Source: Novosphingobium sp. UBA6272 (GTDB taxonomy: Bacteria > Pseudomonadota > Alphaproteobacteria > Sphingomonadales > Sphingomonadaceae). From it: a stretch of 64,000 bases of DNA. The DNA is taken from contig NZ_DJUW01000033.1 of assembly GCF_002440635.1 (NCBI RefSeq), positions 69,678 through 133,677 on the forward strand, read 5' to 3'. A program made the position numbers and the translations under genes. Shown here piece after piece: positions 24,713 to 34,250 of this stretch; the stretch's first letter is position 1, and each line of letters begins with the position of its first letter. Under the pieces are notes generated by a model that did no database searches, had not been told where the DNA came from, and saw only the letters and a list, made by a program, of their open reading frames with translations.

Positions 24713-26175
24713 TACCCCTCAAGATTGTCCCGCACGAATTGGTCGAGCACGCGCACGCCAAAGCCGGTCGCGCCCTTGTCCCAGGTCTGGCCGGGCTTGC
24801 TGGCCCAGACCATTCCGGCGATGTCGAGGTGCGCCCAGGGGGTGCCCTTGTCGACATAGCGCTGGATGAACTGCGCAGCGGTGATCGAGCCACCTTCGCG
24901 CGGGCCGACGTTCTTCATGTCGGCAATCGGGCTGTCGATCAGCTTGTCATAGGTCGGGCCCATCGGCATCCGCCACAGCTTGTCCCCCGAAGCGCGTCCG
25001 GCAGCCAGCAGCTTGTCGGCAAGGCCATCGTCATTGGCGAAGATCCCGCCGTGTTCATGGCCAAGGCTGATGATCATCGCCCCGGTCAGGGTGGCCAGAT
25101 CGATCACCGCAGTCGGGTTGAATTCCTTCTGGGTCCAGGTGATCGCATCGCACAGCACCAGCCGCCCTTCGGCGTCGGTATTGATCACTTCGACCGTCTG
25201 GCCCGACATGGTGGTGACCACATCGCCCGGGCGCTGGGCATTGCCATCGGGCATGTTCTCGACCAGGCCGCAGACCCCGACGACATTGGCCTTGGCCTTG
25301 CGCTTGGCCAGCGCAAGCATCGCGCCGGTAACCGCCCCGGCTCCGCCCATGTCCCACTTCATATCTTCCATGCCGGCCGGCGGTTTCAGGCTGATTCCGC
25401 CAGTATCGAAGGTGACCCCCTTGCCGACGAAGGCCACCGGACGCTCACCCGCAGCGCCGCCGTTCCATTCCATGATCAGCAGCCGCGGCTTGCGGACCGA
25501 GCCCTGCGCCACGCCCAGCAATGCGCCCATGCCGAGCGCCGCCATTTCAGCTTCGTCGAGGGTGCGGACGGTGATCCCGGTCCCGGCCATCCGGGCCCGG
25601 GCGCGTTCGACGAAGCTTTCGGGGTAGATCACGTTGGCCGGTTCGGTGACCAGTTCGCGGGTGAACTCGATCCCGTCTGCCAGCGCCGCTTCGACGGCCC
25701 AGGCTGCTTCGCTGCCTTCGGGCGCGCCGGCAACCTTGATCGCCTTCAGGCTGGCCTTCTGTTCCTCAGGCAGCCTGGTGCGGTAATTGTCATAGCGCCA
25801 GCCGCGCAGCCGGGCACCGAGCAGGACCGAAACGACATCCCCGGCCGAGAGCCTGGTCCCGGTGAAATCGATCGTCAGCGCGCTTTCCCCCGATGCCAGA
25901 TACTTGGCGGTAATCGCGGCCCCAGCGCGTTCCAGCGCGGCGCTGCGATCCTTGCCGCCCGGCTCGCCCGCGCCGGCCAGCGCCACGCGCACCACGGCGC
26001 CGTCGCGGCTGACAAAGGCTTCGTGCAACTGCCCGGTCTTGCCCACGAAACGGCTGGCCCGCGCGCCTTCGGCGACAATCGCTTCAAGACTGGTGGGAAT
26101 GGCTTCCTGATCGATAACATAGGCGATCGGGCTGGTCGTCGGCACAACGGGACCGGACAGGAATTCGATTTGCAT
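24712..26175 (-). CDS. pepA: Leucyl aminopeptidase (PepA, M17)
   Basis: A 487-residue M17 aminopeptidase. The two-metal site is intact: K252 and D257 (GKGVTFDTGG), D275 (MKWDMGGAG), and D334 and E336 in the NTDAEGRL signature. It removes N-terminal residues from peptides in the cytoplasm; some PepA proteins also bind DNA. The start at 26175 is where homology begins (MQIEFLSG). It is divergent from lptD with about 100 bases between, and coupled to holC. Confidence 0.96.
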   Translation of the reverse strand: MQIEFLSGPVVPTTSPIAYVIDQEAIPTSLEAIVAEGARASRFVGKTGQLHEAFVSRDGAVVRVALAGAGEPGGKDRSAALERAGAAITAKYLASGESALTIDFTGTRLSAGDVVSVLLGARLRGWRYDNYRTRLPEEQKASLKAIKVAGAPEGSEAAWAVEAALADGIEFTRELVTEPANVIYPESFVERARARMAGTGITVRTLDEAEMAALGMGALLGVAQGSVRKPRLLIMEWNGGAAGERPVAFVGKGVTFDTGGISLKPPAGMEDMKWDMGGAGAVTGAMLALAKRKAKANVVGVCGLVENMPDGNAQRPGDVVTTMSGQTVEVINTDAEGRLVLCDAITWTQKEFNPTAVIDLATLTGAMIISLGHEHGGIFANDDGLADKLLAAGRASGDKLWRMPMGPTYDKLIDSPIADMKNVGPREGGSITAAQFIQRYVDKGTPWAHLDIAGMVWASKPGQTWDKGATGFGVRVLDQFVRDNLEG

Positions 26176-26272
26176 GGTGGCTCCCACTGGAAATGCTGCC
26201 CCAGCGACAAAGCGTTGCCGCATGCTGATGGCGTGGATTGCAGTTAGGCGCGGGCGGTGCGATAGGCAAGCC

Positions 26273-28552
26273 ATGCTCCTGCCCGAGCGGCGTGATTTGC
26301 CGCAACATGATCTGTGCCCGAAACGCATCCGGACCGGTGTTGCCGCGCTGGCGCTCGCCGCGCTCGGCTGTCCGCTGGCGGCGCATGGGCAAGAGGCGGT
26401 GAGCGAGCCGGCGGCAGCAGAGGTTGCACCGCCGCCGGCCGCGGCGGACGACCAGATCCAGTTCGAGGCCGATGGCGCAAGCTATGACGACAATTCCGAT
26501 GTGGCGACCGTGTTCGGCAACGTGGTGCTGCGCCGGGGTGACCAGTCGGTCCGCGCCGATCGCCTCGTCTGGGACCGCAAGACCGGCAAGATCCGCGCCG
26601 AAGGCAACATCCGCTTCGTCGATGCCGACGGCAACCAGCTGTTCACCGACAGTCTCGAGCTGACCGAGGAACTTCAGGCCGGGGCGATGGAAAACATGCT
26701 GCTGGCGCTGCGCGAAGGCGGGCGGCTGGCGGCGGTAAAGGGCGAGCGGCTCGATGATGGCAGGGTGCTGCTGCATAATGCCGCCTACACCGCCTGCGCG
26801 GTGGAGGACGACAAGGGCTGCCCGCGCAATCCCAGTTGGCGGATCACCGCCAAGCGGGTGATCTATGATCCGGCGCTCAAGCTGGTGAAATTCGAAGGCG
26901 CCCGTCCCGAAGTGTTCGGGCTGCGCCTGCCGCCACTGCCGGGGATCAAGATCGCCACCGATGGCAGGCCGATTTCGGGCTTTCTCATTCCGGACCTGAA
27001 GTTCTCCGCCTCGAACGGGGTGCAGATCTCCGATACCTGGTACCAGCGGCTGTCTGACAACCGCGATGTGGCGATCACCGGCTATCTGTTTACCGCCGCA
27101 CCGCCGATGGTTTCGGCGCAATACCGTCAGCTGACCAAGCACGGCGCCTTGCAGGCAACCGGATACGTTACGCGTTCCAGCCGCATCCCGGTCGGCGGCC
27201 CGGTCGCGGCGAGCCAGCCGGACTTTCGCGGCTACCTGTTCACCAATGGCCGCTATCAGTTCGATCCGAACTGGAGCATGACCTTTTCGGGCCGCGTCGC
27301 TTCCGACCGCACCTTCCTGCGCCGCTATGACATCAGCCGCGATGACCGGCTACGTTCCACCATCCAGCTCGAACGGATCGATCCCGACAGCTACCTGGCG
27401 ATTTCCGGCTGGGCCACGCAGACGCTGCGGGTCAACGACGCACAGGGTCTGGTCCCGATCGCCCTGCCCGAGATCGACTATCGCCGCCGCCTGACCGATC
27501 CCTGGCTCGGCGGGCGGATCCAGTTGCAGGCCAACAGCCTGGCGATCACCCGCACTGCCGGGCAGGACAGTCAGCGCGCCTTTGCCAGCGCGCAATGGGA
27601 CCTGCGCCGGATCACGCCGTGGGGTCAGGAAGTGACCGTCACCGCGCTGGCCCGCGGCGATGTCTATCATTCTGACGAGAATGCGCTGACCGCCACGGCT
27701 TCCTATCGCGGCAACCCCGGCTGGCAGACCCGCGGGCTGGCGGCAGCAGCAGTCGACCTGAAATGGCCGCTGGTCGGCGAGTTCCTCGGCGGAACCCAGG
27801 TCCTGACTCCGCGAATCCAGATCGTCGCCACCCCCAAGCTGCGCAATCTCGAAGTGCCGAACGAGGATGCGCGCGCGATCGATCTCGAGGATTCGAACCT
27901 CTTCGCGCTTAACCGCTTCCCCGGCTATGACCGGATCGAGGACGGGGTCCGCTTTACCTATGGGTTCGACTGGCAGTTCGAACGGCCGGGCCTGCGGATC
28001 AACACCACGATCGGGCAGAGCTATCGGCTGTCGAACAATTCGACCCTGCTGCCCGATGGCACCGGCCTGTCCGAGCGGACTTCGGACGTGGTCGGGCGCA
28101 CCGAAGTGCGGTTCAGCGATGTGGTCAAGGTCACGCACCGGTTCCGGCTCGACAAGGACAACCTGGCGATCCGCCGCAACGAATTCGACGCTGCTGTCGG
28201 AACGCAAGGCACTTACCTCGAGGTCGGCTACCTGCGGCTCAACCGCGATGTCGGCGCCGGGATAGAGGATCTCAAGGACCGCGAGGAACTGCGCATCGCC
28301 GGGCGGGTAAGCTTTGCCCGCAACTGGTCTCTGTTCGGCTCGGGCGTGTTCGACCTGACCGGCCTGAACGACGATCCCAGCCTGGTCGGGGTTGACGGGT
28401 TCCAGCCGATCCGCACCCGCGTCGGCGTGGCCTATGAGGACGATTGCCTGGAAATCAACGTCACCTGGCGGCGCGACTATGTCGGGACCGGGGACGCCGA
28501 AAAGGGCAATACCTTCCAGATTCACATTGCGGTGAAGAACCTCGGCTTTTAG
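26273..28552 (+). CDS. lptD: LPS-assembly outer membrane protein LptD
   Basis: A 759-residue protein. An N-terminal signal sequence (about 1-40, ending AAHGQE) is followed by an OstA/LptA-like jellyroll (about 60-170, IQFEADGASYDDNSD start) and the long beta-barrel. Cysteines CAVEDDKGC in the first part and YEDDCLEI near the end fit the disulfide-joined LptD design. It inserts lipopolysaccharide into the outer leaflet with LptE. First gene of lptD-surA-pdxA-rsmA. Start ATG at 26273; the frame is open back to 26174 without similarity. Confidence 0.95.
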   Translation: MLLPERRDLPQHDLCPKRIRTGVAALALAALGCPLAAHGQEAVSEPAAAEVAPPPAAADDQIQFEADGASYDDNSDVATVFGNVVLRRGDQSVRADRLVWDRKTGKIRAEGNIRFVDADGNQLFTDSLELTEELQAGAMENMLLALREGGRLAAVKGERLDDGRVLLHNAAYTACAVEDDKGCPRNPSWRITAKRVIYDPALKLVKFEGARPEVFGLRLPPLPGIKIATDGRPISGFLIPDLKFSASNGVQISDTWYQRLSDNRDVAITGYLFTAAPPMVSAQYRQLTKHGALQATGYVTRSSRIPVGGPVAASQPDFRGYLFTNGRYQFDPNWSMTFSGRVASDRTFLRRYDISRDDRLRSTIQLERIDPDSYLAISGWATQTLRVNDAQGLVPIALPEIDYRRRLTDPWLGGRIQLQANSLAITRTAGQDSQRAFASAQWDLRRITPWGQEVTVTALARGDVYHSDENALTATASYRGNPGWQTRGLAAAAVDLKWPLVGEFLGGTQVLTPRIQIVATPKLRNLEVPNEDARAIDLEDSNLFALNRFPGYDRIEDGVRFTYGFDWQFERPGLRINTTIGQSYRLSNNSTLLPDGTGLSERTSDVVGRTEVRFSDVVKVTHRFRLDKDNLAIRRNEFDAAVGTQGTYLEVGYLRLNRDVGAGIEDLKDREELRIAGRVSFARNWSLFGSGVFDLTGLNDDPSLVGVDGFQPIRTRVGVAYEDDCLEINVTWRRDYVGTGDAEKGNTFQIHIAVKNLGF

Positions 28553-28676
28553 CCTTGGCTAAGTCGGTGCAATCGCGCTATCCGCGCTTGCGTCAGCCAA
28601 GGTTAAGCCAGCGTTCGGCATTGGCCCCGGCAAGTCTGGCGCGGCTTTCGCCCGTCTCTATTGGGAATTTTACACG

Positions 28677-30041
28677 GTGACACGCCCCTTGCGCTTCCGC
28701 CTTACCCGTCTTCACAGCTATGCCCTCTCCGCCGCTGCCCTTGCCCTGTGCGCGCCGGTTGTGGTCGCCGCACAGGATGTGCCGCCCACCCAGGGCGGCA
28801 ATCTGGCCCTGCCCGACAACCCCGTGATTTTCGGCAAGAACGATCCCAATGTCCGCAAGGCCACCGTGATCATCAACGGCGAAGTGATCACCGGCACCGA
28901 TATCGACCAGCGCGTCGCGCTGATCGTCGCGGCCAGCGGCGGCAAGATCGGTGAAGAGGAACTGGGCCGCTTGCGCCAGCAGGTGCTGCGTAATCTGATG
29001 GACGAAACGCTCCAGATTCAGGAAGCCCGGGCCCAGGACATGGCAGTCGATGAGGCCGAGGTCGATGCGAGCTATGAGCGGATCGCCCGGCAGAACTTCG
29101 GCCAGGACCCCAAGCAGCTCGATGCCTATCTGGCCAAGATCGGATCCTCGCCCAATTCACTGAAGCGCCAGATCCGTGGCGAACTTTCGTGGCAGCGGCT
29201 GCTGCGCCGCAATGTTACCCCGTTCGTCAATGTTTCCGAGGACGAGGTTCGCGAAAACATCACCCGCCAGGAAGCCGCGCGCGGCAGCGAAGAATACCGG
29301 GTTGGCGAAATCTTCCTTTCGGCCAATCCCGAAAACCGCGACGCCGTGATGCAGAACGCGATGAAGATCGTCGAACAGCTGCAAAAGGGCGGCAGCTTTG
29401 TCGGCTATGCCCGGCAATTCTCAGAAGCTTCGACCGCTTCAGTCGGCGGCGATCTCGGCTGGATTCGCGCTGGCGTTCTCCCGCCGGAGCTCGATCCGGT
29501 GGTCCAGACGCTCCAGCCTGGCCAGCTCGCTGGCCCGATCGAAGTACGCGGCGGGTTCTCGATCGTGGTGCTGATCGACAAGCGCAAGGTGCTGACCGCC
29601 GATCCGCGCGATGCCACGCTCAACCTCAAGCAGATCGCGATCAGCTTCCCGGCCGGAACCACCGAAGCCCAAGCTACAGCCCGGGCCCAGGATTTCGCCG
29701 CCAAGATCAAGGCCGCCAAGGGCTGCGCCGCCGCCGATGCGATAGCTGGTCAGCTTGGCGCCGAAGTGGTCAACAACGAGGCGATCAAGGCGCGCGACCT
29801 GCCGGGGCCGTTGCAGGAACTGGTCCTCGGCCTGCAACTGGGTGAAACCACCCCGCCGTTCGGTTCGATCCAGGACGGAGTCCGGGTGCTGATGCTGTGC
29901 GGCCGCGATGATCCCAAGGCTGGTGGCTCAGTCAACTTCGAAGAAGTTCAGGCCCAGCTTGAGGATGAGCGGATCAACCGGCGCGCCCAGACCTACATGC
30001 GCGACCTTCGCCGCGATGCGGTGATCGATTACGGCGACTGA
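28677..30041 (+). CDS. surA: Periplasmic chaperone/peptidyl-prolyl isomerase SurA
   Basis: A 454-residue protein with a signal peptide (about 1-32, ending VVAAQD). A SurA N-terminal chaperone domain lies at about 60-190 (VIINGEVITGTDIDQRVALI, then LRNLMDETLQIQEA). A parvulin-type rotamase domain covers about 200-310 (EYRVGEIFLSA, FSEASTASVGGDLGWI). It helps fold outer membrane proteins, including LptD. The start codon is GTG at 28677. pdxA follows 7 bases after the stop. Confidence 0.94.
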   Translation: MTRPLRFRLTRLHSYALSAAALALCAPVVVAAQDVPPTQGGNLALPDNPVIFGKNDPNVRKATVIINGEVITGTDIDQRVALIVAASGGKIGEEELGRLRQQVLRNLMDETLQIQEARAQDMAVDEAEVDASYERIARQNFGQDPKQLDAYLAKIGSSPNSLKRQIRGELSWQRLLRRNVTPFVNVSEDEVRENITRQEAARGSEEYRVGEIFLSANPENRDAVMQNAMKIVEQLQKGGSFVGYARQFSEASTASVGGDLGWIRAGVLPPELDPVVQTLQPGQLAGPIEVRGGFSIVVLIDKRKVLTADPRDATLNLKQIAISFPAGTTEAQATARAQDFAAKIKAAKGCAAADAIAGQLGAEVVNNEAIKARDLPGPLQELVLGLQLGETTPPFGSIQDGVRVLMLCGRDDPKAGGSVNFEEVQAQLEDERINRRAQTYMRDLRRDAVIDYGD

Positions 30042-30048
30042 TCTGGCG

Positions 30049-31062
30049 ATGGAGGGGGCGCCGCTCGCGGTATCGCTGGGCGACCCCGCCGGAGTCGGCC
30101 CCGAATTGATCGCGGCGGCCTGGGCCGCGCGTCACACGCATGGACTAATGCCGTTTCTGGTCACCGGTGGGCCCGAAATCCTGCGCGCCGCTGCCAAGCG
30201 GCGGGGGTTGCAGGTTCCGGTGCGGGCCGTCTTCCATCCGCATGAAGCGCTCGATTGCTTCGATCATGCCCTGCCGGTGCTCGACGGAGCCGATGGAGAC
30301 TATCGGCCGGGTGAACCGGACCGTGATGGTGCCGCGCTGGCCTTGGCCAGCCTGCGCGAAGCGACCGGGCTGGCCCGGGCCGGTGAAGTGGCCGGCATTG
30401 TCACGGCCCCGGTATCCAAGGCGCGTCTGGCCGAAGTCGGCTTCGAACATCCTGGCCAGACCGAATTCGTGGCCTATGCCTGCGGTTATGCCCCCGGTGA
30501 TGCGGTGATGATGCTGGCCGGACCACAGCTGCGCGCGGTGCCTCTGACGGTCCACATTGCCTTGTCCGAAGTGCCAGGGCAGCTGAACTCGGCGCTGATC
30601 GAGCGCAAGGCCCGGATTGTCGCCATGGCCCTGATCCGCGACTTCGGGATCGCCAATCCGCGCATCGCGATTGCCGGGCTCAACCCTCATGCCGGTGAGG
30701 AAGGCCGCATGGGGGATGAGGAAGCGCGGATCATCGCCCCCGCGATTGCGCATCTGCTGGCCGAGGGCCTGGCCGTAACCGGGCCGCATCCGCCCGACGC
30801 GCTGTTCACCGCCCGTGCGCGCAAAACCTACGACGTGGCGTTGTGCATGTACCATGATCAGGCGCTGATCCCGCTCAAGGCACTCGATTTCGATGAAGGG
30901 GTCAATGTCACCCTGGGCCTGCCGGTGGTCCGCACCAGCCCCGATCACGGCACCGCATTTGCCATTGCCGGGACCGGCCGGGCCGATCCCGGGGCTATGA
31001 TCGCGGCGATCCGGATGGCCGGAGACTGCGCCTTGCGGCGGCTTGGGCTTTACGATGACTGA
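30049..31062 (+). CDS. pdxA: 4-hydroxythreonine-4-phosphate dehydrogenase
   Basis: A 337-residue PdxA. It has the GDPAGVGPE signature near the start, APVSKARL and EHPGQTEF, and metal-binding histidines in LNPHAGE and CMYHDQALIPLK. It oxidises 4-phosphohydroxy-threonine in the DXP-dependent route to pyridoxal phosphate, the cofactor of the aminotransferases in the nearby cluster. It lies between surA and rsmA and overlaps rsmA by 8 bases, as in many proteobacteria. Confidence 0.96.
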   Translation: MEGAPLAVSLGDPAGVGPELIAAAWAARHTHGLMPFLVTGGPEILRAAAKRRGLQVPVRAVFHPHEALDCFDHALPVLDGADGDYRPGEPDRDGAALALASLREATGLARAGEVAGIVTAPVSKARLAEVGFEHPGQTEFVAYACGYAPGDAVMMLAGPQLRAVPLTVHIALSEVPGQLNSALIERKARIVAMALIRDFGIANPRIAIAGLNPHAGEEGRMGDEEARIIAPAIAHLLAEGLAVTGPHPPDALFTARARKTYDVALCMYHDQALIPLKALDFDEGVNVTLGLPVVRTSPDHGTAFAIAGTGRADPGAMIAAIRMAGDCALRRLGLYDD

Positions 31063-31867
31063 TCTTCCGCCGCTGCGCGAAGTGATCAATCGCCATGGGC
31101 TGTTCGCCAGCAAGGCGCTGGGCCAGAATTTCCTGTTCGACGAGCAACTGCTCGATCGGATTGCCGCGATCCCGGGCAAGCTACAGGGTCAGCAGGTGTT
31201 GGAGGTCGGCCCCGGACCGGGCGGCCTGACCCGCGCCTTGCTGCGTGCCGGGGCGCAGGTTACCGCAGTCGAGATGGACCGGCGCTGCCTGCCCGCGCTG
31301 GCCGAGCTGGACGAGGCCTTTCCGGGCCAGCTGCGGGTGATCCACGGCGATGCCACAAAGGTCGCCCACGGCATCGAGGGCCCGTTCCACATCGTTGCCA
31401 ACCTGCCCTACAACGTCGGCACCGCGCTGTTCACCGGCTGGCTGGGCGGCGAAAGCTGGCCGCCGCAATGGGCCTCGCTGACGCTGATGTTCCAGCTTGA
31501 GGTGGCCAATCGGATCGTCGCCGAGGCCGGCAGCGATGCCTATGGCCGGCTGGCGGTGCTGGCGCAGTGGCGGTCAGAGGCGCGGCTGGCGATGAAGGTC
31601 CACCGCAGCGCCTTTACGCCGCCGCCCAAGGTAATGAGCGCGATCATTCATGTTACTCCGGCGGCGATGCCGGAAGGCGTATCGGCGCGGATGCTCGAAC
31701 GGGTGACCGAGGCAGCCTTTGGCCAGCGCCGCAAGATGCTGCGGCAAAGCCTGAAGGGGCTGCCCGGCGCGCTCGCCGCGCTGGATCAGCTCGGCATCGA
31801 TCCGCAGCGCCGCGCCGAAACGCTGACCGTGGCCGAGTTCGTCAGCGTGGCCCGCGCGCTCAGTTAG
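31055..31867 (+). CDS. rsmA: 16S rRNA dimethyladenosine transferase RsmA (KsgA)
   Basis: A 270-residue methyltransferase that dimethylates two adjacent adenines near the 3' end of 16S rRNA. It has the SAM-binding VLEVGPGPGGLTRALL block, an acidic residue in VEMDRRC, and the catalytic NLPYNVG motif, with PPPKVMSAI in the C-terminal part. ATG at 31055 overlaps the pdxA end. Its stop overlaps by 4 bases the end of the convergent aminotransferase gene. Confidence 0.96.
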   Translation: MTDLPPLREVINRHGLFASKALGQNFLFDEQLLDRIAAIPGKLQGQQVLEVGPGPGGLTRALLRAGAQVTAVEMDRRCLPALAELDEAFPGQLRVIHGDATKVAHGIEGPFHIVANLPYNVGTALFTGWLGGESWPPQWASLTLMFQLEVANRIVAEAGSDAYGRLAVLAQWRSEARLAMKVHRSAFTPPPKVMSAIIHVTPAAMPEGVSARMLERVTEAAFGQRRKMLRQSLKGLPGALAALDQLGIDPQRRAETLTVAEFVSVARALS

Positions 31868-33177
31868 TCGATCGTCGCCAGCACTTCGCGGATCTTCCCG
31901 AAGATCTCATCGATGTGGCTTTTCTCGAGGATCAGCGGCGGGGACAGTGCGATGATATCCCCGGTGACGCGGATCAGCAGGCCCTGATCGAAAGCCCGGT
32001 GGAAGGCTTCCATCGCCCGCTTGGTCGGGGCGCCCGGGCGCGGTTCCAGTTCGATCCCGCCGATCAGGCCGATATTGCGGCAATCGATCACGTGGCGCGC
32101 GTCCTTCAGCGAATGAACCGCGTCGCCCCAATAGCTCTCCAGCTCGATCGCCCGTTCGAACAGCCCTTCGGCGGCATAGAGATCGAGCGCGGCGCAGGCC
32201 GCAGCCGCCGCCAGCGGGTGGCCCGAATAGGTATAGCCGTGGAACAGCTCGATCCCCGGCCCGGCATTGCCGACCACGGTCTCGTAGATCTCGCGCCGCA
32301 CCGCGACCGCGCCCATCGGCACCGTGGCATTGGTGAGCCCCTTGGCCATCGTGATCAGGTCCGGCGTGACCCCGAAGCGCTCGCTGGCGGTGGCCTTGCC
32401 GACCCGGCCGAAAGCGGTGATCACTTCATCGAAGATCAGCAGGATATCGTGGCGATCGCAGATTTCGCGCAGCCGCTGCAGATAACCCTGCGGCGGGATC
32501 AGCACCCCGGTGGAGCCCGCCACCGGCTCGACAATGACCGCCGCGATGGTATCGGCCCCGTGCAGCGCAACAATCCGCTCCAGATCGTCGGCCAGCTCCG
32601 CGCCATGCTCGGGCAGGCCCCGGCTGAAGGCATTGCGGGCGAGATCGTGCGTGTGGCGCATGTGATCGACCCCGGCCAGGAGCGTCCCGAACTGACGGCG
32701 GTTGGTGACGATCCCGCCGACTGAGATGCCGCCGAAGCCAACCCCGTGATAGCCGCGCTCACGCCCGATCAGGCGGGTCCGGCTGCCCTGCCCGCGCGAA
32801 CGCTGATAAGCGAGCGCGATCTTGAGCGCGGTATCGACGCTTTCCGATCCCGAATTGGTAAAGAAGATCCGGTCCAGCCCTTCCGGCATCAGCAGCGCCA
32901 GCCGCGACGCCGCTTCGAAGGCCTTGGGATGGGCAAGCTGGAAAGTCGGAGCAAAGTCGAGCTCGCCGGCCATAGCCCGGATCGCCTCGACAATCGGCGC
33001 GCGGCAGTGCCCGGCGTTGCTGCACCACAGCCCGCCCGTGGCATCGAGGACCTTGTGCCCGGCGGTAGCGGTGTAATGCATGCCCTGTGCCGAAGCGAAC
33101 ATCCGCGGCTGGGCCTTGAACCCGCGGTTATCGGTGAATGGCATCCAGAAAGCGGAAAGGTCGTTACCCTGTGACAT
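31864..33177 (-). CDS. Class III omega-aminotransferase (beta-alanine/polyamine--pyruvate type)
   Basis: A 437-residue PLP-dependent class III aminotransferase. The PLP lysine is K279 (LITMAKGLTNATVPMG) and the cofactor Asp is D250 (LLIFDEVITAFGR). The WMPFTDNRGFK opening is typical of omega-amino acid:pyruvate transaminases. It could deaminate beta-alanine, putrescine or a related amine. A candidate LysR operator lies 68-94 bases upstream, oriented toward this gene, tying it to the polyamine cluster on its right. It overlaps convergent rsmA by 4 bases. Confidence 0.9.
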   Translation of the reverse strand: MSQGNDLSAFWMPFTDNRGFKAQPRMFASAQGMHYTATAGHKVLDATGGLWCSNAGHCRAPIVEAIRAMAGELDFAPTFQLAHPKAFEAASRLALLMPEGLDRIFFTNSGSESVDTALKIALAYQRSRGQGSRTRLIGRERGYHGVGFGGISVGGIVTNRRQFGTLLAGVDHMRHTHDLARNAFSRGLPEHGAELADDLERIVALHGADTIAAVIVEPVAGSTGVLIPPQGYLQRLREICDRHDILLIFDEVITAFGRVGKATASERFGVTPDLITMAKGLTNATVPMGAVAVRREIYETVVGNAGPGIELFHGYTYSGHPLAAAAACAALDLYAAEGLFERAIELESYWGDAVHSLKDARHVIDCRNIGLIGGIELEPRPGAPTKRAMEAFHRAFDQGLLIRVTGDIIALSPPLILEKSHIDEIFGKIREVLATID

Positions 33178-33244
33178 GGCTACTCCGTGGCGCTGAGCAT
33201 AGGTGATAGGTTGGACGGTTGAGTGAAGCTATTCGGTTCGGATC

Positions 33245-33271
33245 AAGCTTGCCTATCGGAAAAGCCGATAG
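33245..33271 (-). promoter_or_regulatory. Candidate LysR operator, site A
   Basis: Read on the minus strand: CTATCGG-CTTTT-CCGATAG followed by GCAAGCTT-like sequence (GGCAAGCTT). The perfect 7-5-7 palindrome matches sites B (40644) and C (44812) including the T-rich spacer and the downstream tail. It lies upstream of the aminotransferase at 31864..33177 and points at it. No experimental support; inferred from repetition. Confidence 0.65.
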
Positions 33272-33466
33272 CCATAGCTCCAATAAATCCCATTGGCATT
33301 ACGGGCAATTTGCCGCCATGCTGCCTTTCTGCAATGATCGGCCGGGGCCCCTTGTGGTCGCAGGCGCGGGTTGGATGGTACGAGCAATAAGCCATATCGC
33401 CCGCGTCCGACCCCGGTAAACCAGCAAGCACGATCGTTCGCGTAAAAAAGATGAGGGGACTGCAAA

Positions 33467-34189
33467 ATGAAAATTACGCATCTGCTGGCCGCCGCCGCGC
33501 TGGCCGTGCCGTTCGCCGCAATTCCGGCCGTCGCCCATGCCGAAGAAGCCGCCGCCGGGGAAGAAGCGACCCCGACCTGGGATCTGGAAGGCGAAATCGG
33601 CGTGCTGAGCGACTACCGCTTTCGCGGCATCTCGCTCTCGGGCAAGGATCCCGAAGCGACGCTTTCAGTAGGCGTGACGCACGAATCCGGCTTTTATGCC
33701 TCGGCCTGGGCATCGAACGCCGATCTCGGCACCGGCAAGGCCGATGACCTGGAGGTTGACTGGACGGTCGGCTTTTCCAAGGACGTCGGCAACGTCAACC
33801 TCGATGTCGGTGGGATATACTACACCTACCTCGACAATGCCGGCTTCAACTATTTCGAAGTCTATGGCGCGGTCGGCACCAAGGTCGGCCCGGCAGACAT
33901 GAAGGTCGGTGTAGCCTATGCCCCCAAGCAGGACAACCTGGGCGGCAACGACAACACCTATGTCTACATCTCGGGCGAGGCTCCGCTGGGCAAGGGACCG
34001 GTTTCGGTCCACGGCACCTTCGGGTTCGAGAACGGCGCCTTTGCCGATCACAAGAAGGACTGGCTGCTGGGCCTCAGCGTCGATCTTGGCAGCGGGCTCA
34101 CCGGTTCGGTCGACTATGTCGATACGGCCCATTCGCTGACCACGGCCGGCGATGCGACGGTGGTAGCCTCGCTCAAGTTCGGGTTCTAA
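33467..34189 (+). CDS. TorF family putative porin
   Basis: A 240-residue outer membrane protein with a signal peptide (1-25, ending AVAHA-EE) and a beta-strand pattern to a terminal Phe (VVASLKFGF). The segments EIGVLSDYRFRGISLSG and ESGFYASAWASN are hallmarks of the TorF family. It probably makes a channel for small solutes; its place before the gamma-glutamylation genes suggests amines or amino acids, an inference from context. A GAGGGG ribosome-binding sequence precedes the ATG. A hairpin at 34199 follows it. Confidence 0.9.
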   Translation: MKITHLLAAAALAVPFAAIPAVAHAEEAAAGEEATPTWDLEGEIGVLSDYRFRGISLSGKDPEATLSVGVTHESGFYASAWASNADLGTGKADDLEVDWTVGFSKDVGNVNLDVGGIYYTYLDNAGFNYFEVYGAVGTKVGPADMKVGVAYAPKQDNLGGNDNTYVYISGEAPLGKGPVSVHGTFGFENGAFADHKKDWLLGLSVDLGSGLTGSVDYVDTAHSLTTAGDATVVASLKFGF

Positions 34190-34198
34190 GCTAGGATA

Positions 34199-34231
34199 GG
34201 CGGATGCCGGGTGAAGCGCCCCGCATCCGCC
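34199..34231 (+). terminator. Hairpin between torF-like gene and the glutamine-synthetase-like gene
   Basis: A perfect 9-base stem GGCGGATGC / GCATCCGCC with a 15-base loop, followed only by GTT. With no proper T run it may be a partial terminator or attenuator, letting some transcripts continue into the gene at 34251, or it may stabilise the porin mRNA. Confidence 0.55.
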
Positions 34232-34250
34232 GTTACCATCGAGACCCAAC